This document shows positions 37,693 to 44,704 of a DNA stretch of 64,000 nucleotides, piece after piece. Both the position numbers and the translations under genes were made by a program. Location: contig NZ_QFZL01000003.1 in NCBI RefSeq assembly GCF_003171655.1, forward strand, positions 62,001-126,000, written 5' to 3'. The DNA is from Stakelama portus (GTDB lineage: Bacteria > Pseudomonadota > Alphaproteobacteria > Sphingomonadales > Sphingomonadaceae). Below the pieces are notes generated by a model. That model saw only the letters and a program-made list of their open reading frames with translations, had not been told where the DNA came from and made no database searches. Positions within the stretch are counted from its first letter, which is position 1. The number at the start of each line of letters is the position of its first letter.

Positions 37693-37742
37693 CCAGGTCG
37701 TGAACCCATAAACGGCGCTGTCGAGACGCGTTCATGACCTAG
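37693..37742. mobile_element. Deleted remnant of the MITE-like element
   Basis: GTCGTGAACCCATAAACGGCGCTGTCGAG at 37697-37725 matches the left end of the element at 19045 (two differences), but only a few bases later the right terminus GTTCATGAC closes it at 37738. The flanks are CCAG and CTAG, a decayed target duplication. It is therefore about 42 bp long, with the interior lost. The CTA at 37739-37741 is the TAG stop of the response-regulator gene on the minus strand. Confidence 0.75.
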
Positions 37743-38110
37743 AGCAGCCCGCGTACTTCCTCGATAAAGCGCGCAAGCGAGATCGGCTTGGTGACGAACG
37801 CATTGGCGCCCGCGCCACGGATGCGTTCCTCGTCCTCATGCCCGGCATAGGCAGTCACTGCCATCACCGGAATCGCCTTCAGCGCGCCGTCACCCTTCAT
37901 CTCGCGGATCAGGTCGACGCCGTTCACATGCGGCATCTGAATGTCCATGACCACCAGATCGGGCGCAAAGGCGCGCGCGCGATCGACCGCTTCGCGACCG
38001 TCGCTGACCGGCTCCGCGACATATTCATGCGCGCGCAGCAGATCGCAGAACAGCTTGAGATTGAGTTCGTTGTCCTCGACAACGAGCACCCTTTTTGCCA
38101 CGCGGGTCAT
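37739..38110 (-). CDS. divK: Single-domain response regulator, DivK type
   Basis: A 123-residue receiver domain with no output domain. The acidic pocket is in VLVVEDNELNLKLFCDLL, the phospho-acceptor Asp in DLVVMDIQMPHVNGVDLI near residue 56, the Thr/Ala switch in VMAVTAYAG, and the Lys in FVTKPISLARFIEEV. The ELNLKLFCDLL helix is the hallmark of DivK, which in Caulobacter works with PleC/DivJ and DivL to control CtrA and cell polarity. The start at 38110 (MTRVAKRVLVVED) replaces a longer frame that runs antisense over the DUF3572 gene. Its stop codon comes from an adjacent IS-derived repeat. Confidence 0.88.
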   Translation of the reverse strand: MTRVAKRVLVVEDNELNLKLFCDLLRAHEYVAEPVSDGREAVDRARAFAPDLVVMDIQMPHVNGVDLIREMKGDGALKAIPVMAVTAYAGHEDEERIRGAGANAFVTKPISLARFIEEVRGLL

Positions 38111-38137
38111 CCATGAAGTTTCGACATTCTCTAGGCG

Positions 38138-38410
38138 ATGGGCGCCGCGGTGACAAATGATGACGCGATGATCGTCGCATTGCGCGCGCTTGCCTGGGTG
38201 GTCGGCGACGGCCCGCGATGCGAACGGCTGCTCGGCACGACCGGACTCGACCCTGCTGCGCTGCGGCGCGGCGCCGACGATCCGACGATATTGGCAGCGC
38301 TGCTGGCGTTTCTCGAAGCGCATGAGCCCGATCTGATCAGCTGCGCCGACGCGCTGGACATGGCGCCTGCGGAACTGGTCCGGGCGCATGCGATACTGGA
38401 GGCGATGTGA
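38138..38410 (+). CDS. DUF3572 family protein
   Basis: A 90-residue cytoplasmic, helical protein of the alphaproteobacterial DUF3572 family. The DAMIVALRALAWVVGD start and the GLDPAALRRGADDPTILAALLAFLEAHEPDL core are characteristic. Related genes commonly sit next to divK in sphingomonads, as here, where it is divergent from divK with a 27-base gap. The start could also be the GTG inside GCGGTGACAAATGATG. It overlaps the next gene by 4 bases (GTGA), so they are co-translated. No function is known. Confidence 0.85.
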   Translation: MGAAVTNDDAMIVALRALAWVVGDGPRCERLLGTTGLDPAALRRGADDPTILAALLAFLEAHEPDLISCADALDMAPAELVRAHAILEAM

Positions 38411-39045
38411 AGCCGCTGCTGATTTGTGACTGCGACGAAGTGCTGCTGCATATGGTGCGGCATTTCAGCGTGTGGCTGGACGAAGCCCATGACATCGAAT
38501 TTTCGCTCGCAGGCGGCGATTTCGCCCGGTCGATGCGCCGCCGCGCCGACGGAAATTTCGTCGCGAGCGAGGAAATGCCTGCGATCCTCGACGGCTTCTT
38601 TCCCGATCAGATGCATCGCCAGACGGCGGTGCCGCACGTTCGCGAAGCATTGGCGGAGCTCTCGCAGGTCGCCGAGATCGTCATTCTCACCAATTTGCGC
38701 GACCATTGCCGCGAACATCGCATCGCACAGCTCGCATCGCATGGCATCGTCCACCGGGTCGAATGCAATCAGGGGGGCAAGGGCGGCCCGGTGGCGCGGC
38801 TCGTCGCCGAACATGGCAATCCGGTAACGGTGTTCGTCGACGATCTTGCCGTCCATCATCAATCGGTCGCCGGCCATGCGCCCGGGGTGCATCGACTGCA
38901 CATGATCGCCGAGCCCGCCCTTGCCCCGCATGTGCCCCCTGCACCCGCCGCGCATGCGCGGATCGACGACTGGCTTGAGGCCAAGGAGTGGATTGCCGGC
39001 CGCTTCGCCTCCGGCGGGCCGGCGCCGGTGCCGACCCGCGCTTGA
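38407..39045 (+). CDS. HAD family hydrolase
   Basis: A 212-residue HAD-superfamily protein beginning at a GTG that overlaps the upstream stop. Motif I is ICDCDEVLLHM (DxD with both Asp residues), motif II is VILTNLRDH (Thr), a Lys lies in NQGGKGGPVARLV, and the acidic motif IV is VFVDDLAVH. The active-site set is therefore complete. The cap insertion (about residues 25-75) is helical. The substrate cannot be deduced. The GPAP tail is unconserved. Confidence 0.85.
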   Translation: MKPLLICDCDEVLLHMVRHFSVWLDEAHDIEFSLAGGDFARSMRRRADGNFVASEEMPAILDGFFPDQMHRQTAVPHVREALAELSQVAEIVILTNLRDHCREHRIAQLASHGIVHRVECNQGGKGGPVARLVAEHGNPVTVFVDDLAVHHQSVAGHAPGVHRLHMIAEPALAPHVPPAPAAHARIDDWLEAKEWIAGRFASGGPAPVPTRA

Positions 39046-39077
39046 CCGCCGGCCCGTGCCGGATGCAGAGCGGCAGC

Positions 39078-39542
39078 ATGACTGAAAGCATCGATGCGAA
39101 GCTGGCCGAGCTCGGCCTCACCCTCCCCCAGGCCGCAGCGCCGGTCGCCGCCTATCTTCCCGTCGTCGAAGCCGGCGGGATGCTGCACATTTCCGGTCAG
39201 CTTCCCTTCAAAGAGGGCGAAGTGATGACCGGGCGGCTCGGTGAAGACCGTGACCTTGGCTATGGCGAGGAAGCCGCGCGCGCCTGTGCGTTGATGATCG
39301 TGGCCCAGGTCAAGCGTGCGCTCGACGGCGATCTTTCCCGCGTCGCACAAATCGTCAAGCTCGGCGTGTTCGTGAACAGCGCCCCCGGCTTCACCGATCA
39401 GCCCAGGGTCGCCAACGGCGCATCGCAGCTGATGGAAGCCTTGTTCGGCGAATCCGGGCGTCATGCCCGCAGCGCCGTGGGCGTTGCGGTACTGCCACTC
39501 GGCGCGGCGGTGGAAATAGACGCAATTGTGGCGGTGCGATAA
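39078..39542 (+). CDS. RidA family protein (YjgF/UK114)
   Basis: A 154-residue RidA-like protein of the longer subgroup, which has an N-terminal helix before the barrel (IDAKLAELGLTLPQAAAPVAAYLPVVEAGGMLHISGQLPF). RidA proteins hydrolyse reactive enamines/imines from PLP enzymes, with an Arg in a C-terminal block. Here HARSAVGVAVLPLGAAVEIDAIVAV at the end corresponds to the family RxxVGVxxLPxxxxVEIE motif with Arg preserved. The start at 39078 (MTESIDAKL) has AGAGCGG upstream. Closely downstream of the HAD gene and probably in one transcript. Confidence 0.9.
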   Translation: MTESIDAKLAELGLTLPQAAAPVAAYLPVVEAGGMLHISGQLPFKEGEVMTGRLGEDRDLGYGEEAARACALMIVAQVKRALDGDLSRVAQIVKLGVFVNSAPGFTDQPRVANGASQLMEALFGESGRHARSAVGVAVLPLGAAVEIDAIVAVR

Positions 39543-39567
39543 CGGTCGCCGACCGGGCGCCACAATT

Positions 39568-39590
39568 CTGTTGCTGCAGCGCAACAGTTT
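39568..39590 (+). terminator. Possible terminator after the RidA gene
   Basis: CTGTTGC and GCAACAG form a perfect 7-bp stem with a 6-base loop (TGCAGC), followed by TTT. It lies 26 bases after the RidA stop. The T-run is short, so the terminator call is moderate. Confidence 0.45.
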
Positions 39591-39748
39591 AGCAGCAATC
39601 GCCTTCGCACCTGCAAAGTAAGTTGTGCGTGAACAGTCCTTTCGGCAATCTTCTGTCGTCAGCCAAGCAATGGCGCGCACCTTTTAGGTAGCAGACGCTG
39701 AACAGGCGACGCAGGGCGGAATGTTGCACCGCAAATGAAAGGGTTACG

Positions 39749-40474
39749 ATGCGCACTTCCCATATTCTTATCTCAGCGGCGATGCTGCTTGGAGCCACTC
39801 CGGCTTTCGCTCAGGACACCGCACCTCCTTCGCCGATCGCCGTTTCGGGCGGCGCCGACGTTGTCAGCGACTATCGCTTCCGCGGTTTTTCGCAGACCAA
39901 TGAAGAAGCCACCGTTCAGGGCTGGTTCCAGGTCGATGCCGAAGGCTTTTACCTGGGCACCTGGGGTTCGGGCATCGGATTTAACAACGGCACCGAACTC
40001 GACATCTATGGCGGCTATTCGACGACCGTCAGCGGCGTCGGCGTCGATGTCGGCGCGACCGCCTATCTCTATCCGGGCGCGAGCAACTCGACGATCCTCG
40101 AGCCCTATTTCAAGCTTTCGGGCGATCTCGGCCCGGCTTCGCTGACCGCCGGCATCGCCTGGGCCCCGTCGGGTCAGGATGCGCTCGGCGACGATAGCGC
40201 GATCTATCTGTCGGCGGATCTCGATGTCGGCGTTCCGACTACGCCGATCACCGTGTCGGGCCATGTCGGCTATGCCAAGAGCGACAGCTTCCTTGGCGGT
40301 TTCGAAGGCGACGGCAAGGTGTTCGATTACTCGATCGGCGCTTCGGCCAGCTATGGCGCGCTCACTTTCGGTGTCGCCTATATCGACACCGACGAATCGA
40401 CCGGCGCCCCGAGCTTCGCCAATGCGGTAGGCTCGGACGCAACTGTCGTCTTCTCGCTCGGCGCAGCTTTCTAA
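39749..40474 (+). CDS. TorF family putative porin
   Basis: A 241-residue outer-membrane beta-barrel of the TorF/TIGR02001 family. A signal peptide (MRTSHILISAAMLLGATPAFAQD) ends near residue 22. The early mature segment GGADVVSDYRFRGFSQTNEEATVQGWFQVD is the family signature. Alternating Tyr/Gly strands follow, and the C terminus VVFSLGAAF ends in Phe for BamA recognition. Members are thought to form channels in the outer membrane, but substrates are undefined. A 206-base upstream gap and a strong downstream terminator indicate a single-gene transcript. Confidence 0.92.
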   Translation: MRTSHILISAAMLLGATPAFAQDTAPPSPIAVSGGADVVSDYRFRGFSQTNEEATVQGWFQVDAEGFYLGTWGSGIGFNNGTELDIYGGYSTTVSGVGVDVGATAYLYPGASNSTILEPYFKLSGDLGPASLTAGIAWAPSGQDALGDDSAIYLSADLDVGVPTTPITVSGHVGYAKSDSFLGGFEGDGKVFDYSIGASASYGALTFGVAYIDTDESTGAPSFANAVGSDATVVFSLGAAF

Positions 40475-40491
40475 GCAGCGCCACAGGAAGC

Positions 40492-40528
40492 GCCCCGCGC
40501 GATATGGGGGTATCGCGCGGGGCGTTTC
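40492..40528 (+). terminator. Strong intrinsic terminator after the TorF porin gene
   Basis: GCCCCGCGCGATA and TATCGCGCGGGGC form a perfect 13-bp stem with a 6-base loop (TGGGGG), followed by GTTT. It lies between the porin gene and the convergent ABC ATPase gene, so it may serve both directions. Confidence 0.85.
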
Positions 40529-42065
40529 ACGTCCCGAGCAAGTGCCGCGTTGCCGGGTGTCCGGGGGTCGACAACATCCGGTCGAACGGCCCCTGTTCGA
40601 CAATCTTCCCCGCTTCCATCACTGCGAGCCGATGACAAAGGGAACGGGCGACCGCCAGGTCGTGCGTAATCATCAGGATCGCAAGGTTACGGTCTGCTTG
40701 CAGCCGTTGCAGCAGGGACAGAATTCGGCCGGCGACAAGCACGTCGAGCGCCGAAGTCGCTTCATCGAGCAGGATCAGTTCGGGCCCGGCGGCCAGCGCA
40801 CGCGCGATCGCAACGCGCTGTGCCTGGCCGCCGGATAATTCCGCAGGGCGGCGATCCGCAAAACCGCGGCCCAGCTCCACTTCCTCAAGCAGCGCATCGA
40901 CACGCGCTGCGCGCGCCGCCGCATCGAGTTCGGGACAAAGATGGCGCAGCGGTTCCGCAATGCTTGCCGCCACCGTCCAATGCGGATCGAGACTGGCGAC
41001 AGGATCCTGAAACACCGGTTGAACCGCCTTGCGAAACCCGGCGGCCATCCGGTCGCGGCCCGGCACGATCTCGCCACGCCAGCGCAATTCGCCGTCGGTC
41101 ATCGGCCCGAGCCGGGCGACCGCGCGCGCCAGTGTCGATTTGCCCGATCCCGATCGTCCCGCCAGCGCCAGAGCCTCGCCTTCGGCAATCGTGAAACTGG
41201 CATCCTCCACCAGCGTGACCTGCGGCGCCCGCCATCCCCTGCCGGCCACAGTCACGTCGATGCCTTGCGCCGCAAGCAGCGGTGCGCCGGTGGGCGGCAG
41301 AGCCGGTCCGGGCGTATCGAGCGACGGGCTTGCCGCGACCAGCGCCCGCGTTTCTGCGGTGAGCGGGCGTGACAATATTTGCCGCGCAGCACCGCTCTCC
41401 ACCACGCGACCGGCCTGCAATACCGCCACCTGATCGGCATGAAGCGCCACCAGCGGCAGATCGTGACTGACCAGCAACACTGCCATGCCATCCTGGCGCA
41501 GCCGATCGATCAGGTCGAGGATGGCGTGACGCAGCGGCGCATCGAGCGCGCTGGTCGGTTCGTCGGCGACCAGCAGGATCGGATCATGGGCGACCGCCGC
41601 CGCGATCATCACGCGCTGCCGCTCGCCGCCCGACAGCCGATGCGGCCAGCTATCGAGCCTTGCGTCGGGCCGCGCGATTCCGACGCGGTCGAGCATTGCC
41701 GCCAGCGCGCGCCGATCGGGCGACGGCGCGCCGCCCGCCACCACCGCTTCGCGCAATTGTCGACCGATCGTCAGATGGGGCGACAGCGCCGTCGCCGGTT
41801 GCTGAAACGCGAATCCCGCACGCGCGCGCAACGGCCGTAACGCCGGCTCGTCAAGGCCGATCAGTTCCGCCCCGTCGAGGCGCGCCGAGCCGGACGCCTT
41901 CCCCGCCGCGAGCCCGAACGGCGCGAAACAGCTCATGCTCTTGCCCGATCCCGACGCGCCGACCAGCGCGGTACAGGCCCCGCGCCGCACTTCGAACCCG
42001 ATGTCGTGCAAAATAGCGGCATCCCCGATCCGCAGCGACAGCCGCTCGACGGCATAGATCGTCAT
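40527..42065 (-). CDS. Oligopeptide-type ABC transporter, fused double ATPase
   Basis: A 512-residue protein with two complete nucleotide-binding domains. The first has Walker A GASGSGKSMS near 36, signature LSGGERQRV near 145 and Walker B LLVADEPTSALD near 165. The second has Walker A GRSGSGKSTLA near 308, signature LSGGQAQRV near 416 and Walker B ILLDEATSALD near 437. This is the OppDF/YejF arrangement fused into one chain, driving peptide or nickel-type uptake. In the cytoplasm it would dock on the two downstream-overlapping permeases. It overlaps the permease gene by 4 bases. No substrate-binding protein gene is present. Confidence 0.92.
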   Translation of the reverse strand: MTIYAVERLSLRIGDAAILHDIGFEVRRGACTALVGASGSGKSMSCFAPFGLAAGKASGSARLDGAELIGLDEPALRPLRARAGFAFQQPATALSPHLTIGRQLREAVVAGGAPSPDRRALAAMLDRVGIARPDARLDSWPHRLSGGERQRVMIAAAVAHDPILLVADEPTSALDAPLRHAILDLIDRLRQDGMAVLLVSHDLPLVALHADQVAVLQAGRVVESGAARQILSRPLTAETRALVAASPSLDTPGPALPPTGAPLLAAQGIDVTVAGRGWRAPQVTLVEDASFTIAEGEALALAGRSGSGKSTLARAVARLGPMTDGELRWRGEIVPGRDRMAAGFRKAVQPVFQDPVASLDPHWTVAASIAEPLRHLCPELDAAARAARVDALLEEVELGRGFADRRPAELSGGQAQRVAIARALAAGPELILLDEATSALDVLVAGRILSLLQRLQADRNLAILMITHDLAVARSLCHRLAVMEAGKIVEQGPFDRMLSTPGHPATRHLLGT

Positions 42066-42844
42066 CGCGCCAGCCTCTGCCGCAATCCCTCGCCGATCCG
42101 ATTGAGCGCGACCACAAGGGCCACCAGCACGGCTCCCGGCACCAACAGCGTCAGCGGTGCGATATCCATGTCATCGGCGCCGTCGTGCACCAGGATGCCG
42201 AGCGAGGTCAGCGGCTCCTGCACGCCCAGCCCCAGGAAAGAGAGGAAGCTTTCGACCATCACCACCTGCGGAATGGTGAGCATCAGATAGGCAATGGCGA
42301 CCGGCGCGACATTGGGGAGAAGATGGCCGCGCAGGATCGCGCCGGTCGGCGCCCCCGCCGCCTCGCTCGCCAGAATGAAGGGCCGGTGGCGCAGCGCCAG
42401 CACCTGTCCGCGCACGACGCGCGCCATCGTCAGCCATTCGACCGCGCCGATCCCCAGGAAAACCAGCAGGATCGATCGCCCGAACACCACCATCAGGACG
42501 ATGACGACGAACATGAAGGGCAGCGCGTATAATCCGTCGACGACTCGCATCATCGCTTCGTCGACTCGCCCGCCGAACCAGCCGGCGATGGCGCCCCATG
42601 CCGTCCCGATCAGCAGCGCGACCAGCGCCGCCGCGCTCGCAACCGCCAGCGTCACGCGCGTCCCCGCCAGCGTCCGCGCAAGCAAGTCGCGCCCGACGCT
42701 GTCCGTGCCCAGCCAATGCCCCGATGAAAAGGGCGCTGCACGCACCGCGTTCCAGTCGATATCGGCATATCCCCATGGCAGAAAAGGCGGCAGCAGCAAC
42801 GCCGCCACCGCAATCGCTGCGACAAGGAAAAGCGCGCCCTTCAT
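42062..42844 (-). CDS. oppC: ABC transporter permease, OppC-like
   Basis: A 260-residue inner-membrane permease with about six transmembrane helices. The EAA loop region reads SEAAGAPTGAILRGHLLPNVAPV near residue 175, and VESFLSFLGLGVQEPLTSLGILVHDGA is a close match to the OppC/DppC signature. The N-terminal HWLGTDSVGRDLLARTLAGTRVTL is likewise typical. I place the start at 42844 (MKGALFLVAAIAV), which overlaps the OppB-like gene by 4 bases; a longer frame running over that gene is rejected. The ligand is unknown. Confidence 0.92.
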   Translation of the reverse strand: MKGALFLVAAIAVAALLLPPFLPWGYADIDWNAVRAAPFSSGHWLGTDSVGRDLLARTLAGTRVTLAVASAAALVALLIGTAWGAIAGWFGGRVDEAMMRVVDGLYALPFMFVVIVLMVVFGRSILLVFLGIGAVEWLTMARVVRGQVLALRHRPFILASEAAGAPTGAILRGHLLPNVAPVAIAYLMLTIPQVVMVESFLSFLGLGVQEPLTSLGILVHDGADDMDIAPLTLLVPGAVLVALVVALNRIGEGLRQRLAR

Positions 42845-43755
42845 CCGCGTGCTCGCGGATCGAGCAGACCATAGAGAAGGTCCGCGATCAGATTGAAGAA
42901 CAGGATCAGCCCGGCGTAGAGGATCACCACACCCATCACGAGCGGGTAATCGCGGTTGAGCGCGCCCTGCACGAAATAGCGACCAAGCCCGGGCAGGCCG
43001 AATACCGTTTCGATCACCACCGCGCCCGTCAGCAACCCCGCCGCCGCCGGCGCCAGATAGCTGACCACCGGAATCAGTGCCGGCGCAAGCGCATGCCGCC
43101 ACAGCACCGCAAAGGGCGAAAGCCCGCGCGCGCGCGCAGTGCGGACATGATCCTGTGCGAGCGTTTCGGAAAGGCCCGTCCGGGTCAGCTTCGCCACGGC
43201 GCCCGCCACCGGCAGCGCGAGCGCGATAACCGGCAGGATCAACGATGCCGGACCGTTCAGCCCGGCGACCGGCAACCAGTTGAGCCACAAGGCGAAGATC
43301 AACGCGAGCACCGGCCCGGTCACAAATCCCGGCAGCGCGACGGCAAGCGACGCGGCGAAATCGACGGCCCGGTCGCTCCACCCGCCGGGACGCAACGCCC
43401 CGGCGATACCGCCGCTCACCCCGGTCATCAGCGCGACCGCCAGCGCCAGCCCGCCAAGCATCAGCGATATCGGCAGTCCCTGCGCGATCAGCGCCGTGAC
43501 GGTAAAATCCTTATAGACCAGCGATGGTCCGAAATCGCCCTGCGCCAGATTGGCAAGATAGCGGCCAAGCTGTTCGAGCAATGGCCGGTCGAGCCCATAG
43601 GCATGGTCGAGCGCGGCGCGCGTCGCCGCATCGAGCGGGCGTTCGGCGTCGAAAGGACTGCCGGGCGCCGCCCGCATCAGAAAAAACGAAGCGAGGACGA
43701 CCGCGAAGAGAGTCGGGATCGCCGTGGCGAGCCTGCGCAGCAGGATCGCCCGCAA
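42841..43755 (-). CDS. oppB: ABC transporter permease, OppB-like
   Basis: A 304-residue permease with about six helices. FFLMRAAPGSPFDAERPL near residue 25 and LAQGDFGPSLVYKDFTVTALI near 70 closely resemble E. coli OppB (recalled as APGSPFTGERTL and AHGDFGPSFKYKD). HVRTARARGLSPFAVLWRHALAPALIPVVSYL is the EAA coupling loop. The end VIETVFGLPGLGRYFVQGALNRDYPLVMG is also OppB-like. It is the first gene of a three-gene unit (B, C, fused ATPase), all with 4-base overlaps. No oppA-type gene lies nearby. Confidence 0.93.
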   Translation of the reverse strand: MRAILLRRLATAIPTLFAVVLASFFLMRAAPGSPFDAERPLDAATRAALDHAYGLDRPLLEQLGRYLANLAQGDFGPSLVYKDFTVTALIAQGLPISLMLGGLALAVALMTGVSGGIAGALRPGGWSDRAVDFAASLAVALPGFVTGPVLALIFALWLNWLPVAGLNGPASLILPVIALALPVAGAVAKLTRTGLSETLAQDHVRTARARGLSPFAVLWRHALAPALIPVVSYLAPAAAGLLTGAVVIETVFGLPGLGRYFVQGALNRDYPLVMGVVILYAGLILFFNLIADLLYGLLDPRARG

Positions 43756-43776
43756 CTGCTCCGCCCCGCGTCGCGA

Positions 43777-44190
43777 TTACTGCGGTGTGGAGGCCGACGC
43801 GTCGCGACCGTCGCCTTCGGGCGCGGCGACGATGTCGCGCGTCGTATTGCCCTTGTCGACGACATTGGTTTCGGTGCTGCCCGCCGCCGAGCGAATACCC
43901 TGCTGGGCAATGCCGCGATCGGCCTGGTCGAGCGTCGCCGATTCCGCGGCGCTGCGCTGCGCCGGGCCGCCGAACAGCGCCTCGAGCGCCTGATCGGCGG
44001 GGTTCGCGCCCTGAGTCGGCGCGGCGCCGGGCTGCGGCGGGACGAGCGAATAATCGGGCGGCACCACCAGCGGCGCCTGACGCGAGACTGCGAATTCGTC
44101 GGGCCGGTCGCGGTTGAGACCGCTCCTGCCGCAGCCGGAAACCAGCAGGGCGCCCGTCACGACGGCGGCGATCGGCAGCATCTTACGCAT
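43777..44190 (-). CDS. DUF3035 family lipoprotein
   Basis: A 137-residue protein with lipoprotein signal MRKMLPIAAVVTGALLVSGCGR (lipobox SGC). It is followed by RPDEFAVSRQAPLVVPPDYSLVPPQPGAAP, the DUF3035 signature, then a Gln/Ala-rich low-complexity tail, probably disordered. DUF3035 genes follow lspA in many alphaproteobacteria, and here its start overlaps the lspA stop. LspA is the peptidase that would process it. An ATG at 44199 is an alternative start. Function unknown. Confidence 0.85.
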   Translation of the reverse strand: MRKMLPIAAVVTGALLVSGCGRSGLNRDRPDEFAVSRQAPLVVPPDYSLVPPQPGAAPTQGANPADQALEALFGGPAQRSAAESATLDQADRGIAQQGIRSAAGSTETNVVDKGNTTRDIVAAPEGDGRDASASTPQ

Positions 44191-44704
44191 TGACTTCATT
44201 CTCCACTTGCGGCCGCTCGACCGTATCCTTGTCGCGCAGGAACAATGCGCGGACCAGCAAAATCACGACTCCGATGGTAATGGCAGCATCGGCGACATTG
44301 AAGACCAAAAAGGGGCGCCACGCGCCGAAGTGCAGATCGGCGAAATCGACCACGAAGCCCAGCCGCGTGCGATCGACGATGTTGCCGAGCGCACCGCCCA
44401 GTACCAGCCCCAGCGCAACGATGTCGCCGGTCTTCTTTTCGCGCCACATCCAGATGCCGACACCGATCGCAATCGCACCGGTCAGCGCCACCAGCCCCCA
44501 GCGCATCGTGTCGCTGGTCGCTTCGAGCAGGCCCAGCGACACGCCGATATTTTCGACATAGCGCAGGTCGAAAAAGGGCAGCAGTTCCATCTGCGCCCCG
44601 GGATAGGACAATCCCAATGTGCCGGTGACGATATATTTGCTGATCTGATCGACCAGAAACACCAGCACGGCCGTCAGCAGGCCGATTCCGCGCGAAACAT
44701 TCAT
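44183..44704 (-). CDS. lspA: Lipoprotein signal peptidase (signal peptidase II)
   Basis: A 173-residue inner-membrane aspartyl protease that cleaves lipoprotein signal peptides ahead of the lipidated Cys. Four hydrophobic helices are evident. The two catalytic Asp residues are in GGALGNIVDRTRLGFVVDF and RPFLVFNVADAAI, and the VENIGVSLGLL segment fits the family N-x-G-x-x-F/L pattern. The start at 44704 overlaps the ileS stop by 4 bases. The last bases overlap the DUF3035 gene, a compact ileS-lspA-DUF3035 unit. Confidence 0.96.
   Translation of the reverse strand: MNVSRGIGLLTAVLVFLVDQISKYIVTGTLGLSYPGAQMELLPFFDLRYVENIGVSLGLLEATSDTMRWGLVALTGAIAIGVGIWMWREKKTGDIVALGLVLGGALGNIVDRTRLGFVVDFADLHFGAWRPFLVFNVADAAITIGVVILLVRALFLRDKDTVERPQVENEVNA

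Noticed and set aside
39543..39748. Possible tRNA or small RNA before the TorF porin gene
   Set aside because: I found no acceptor stem or T-loop consensus; only a short hairpin is present.
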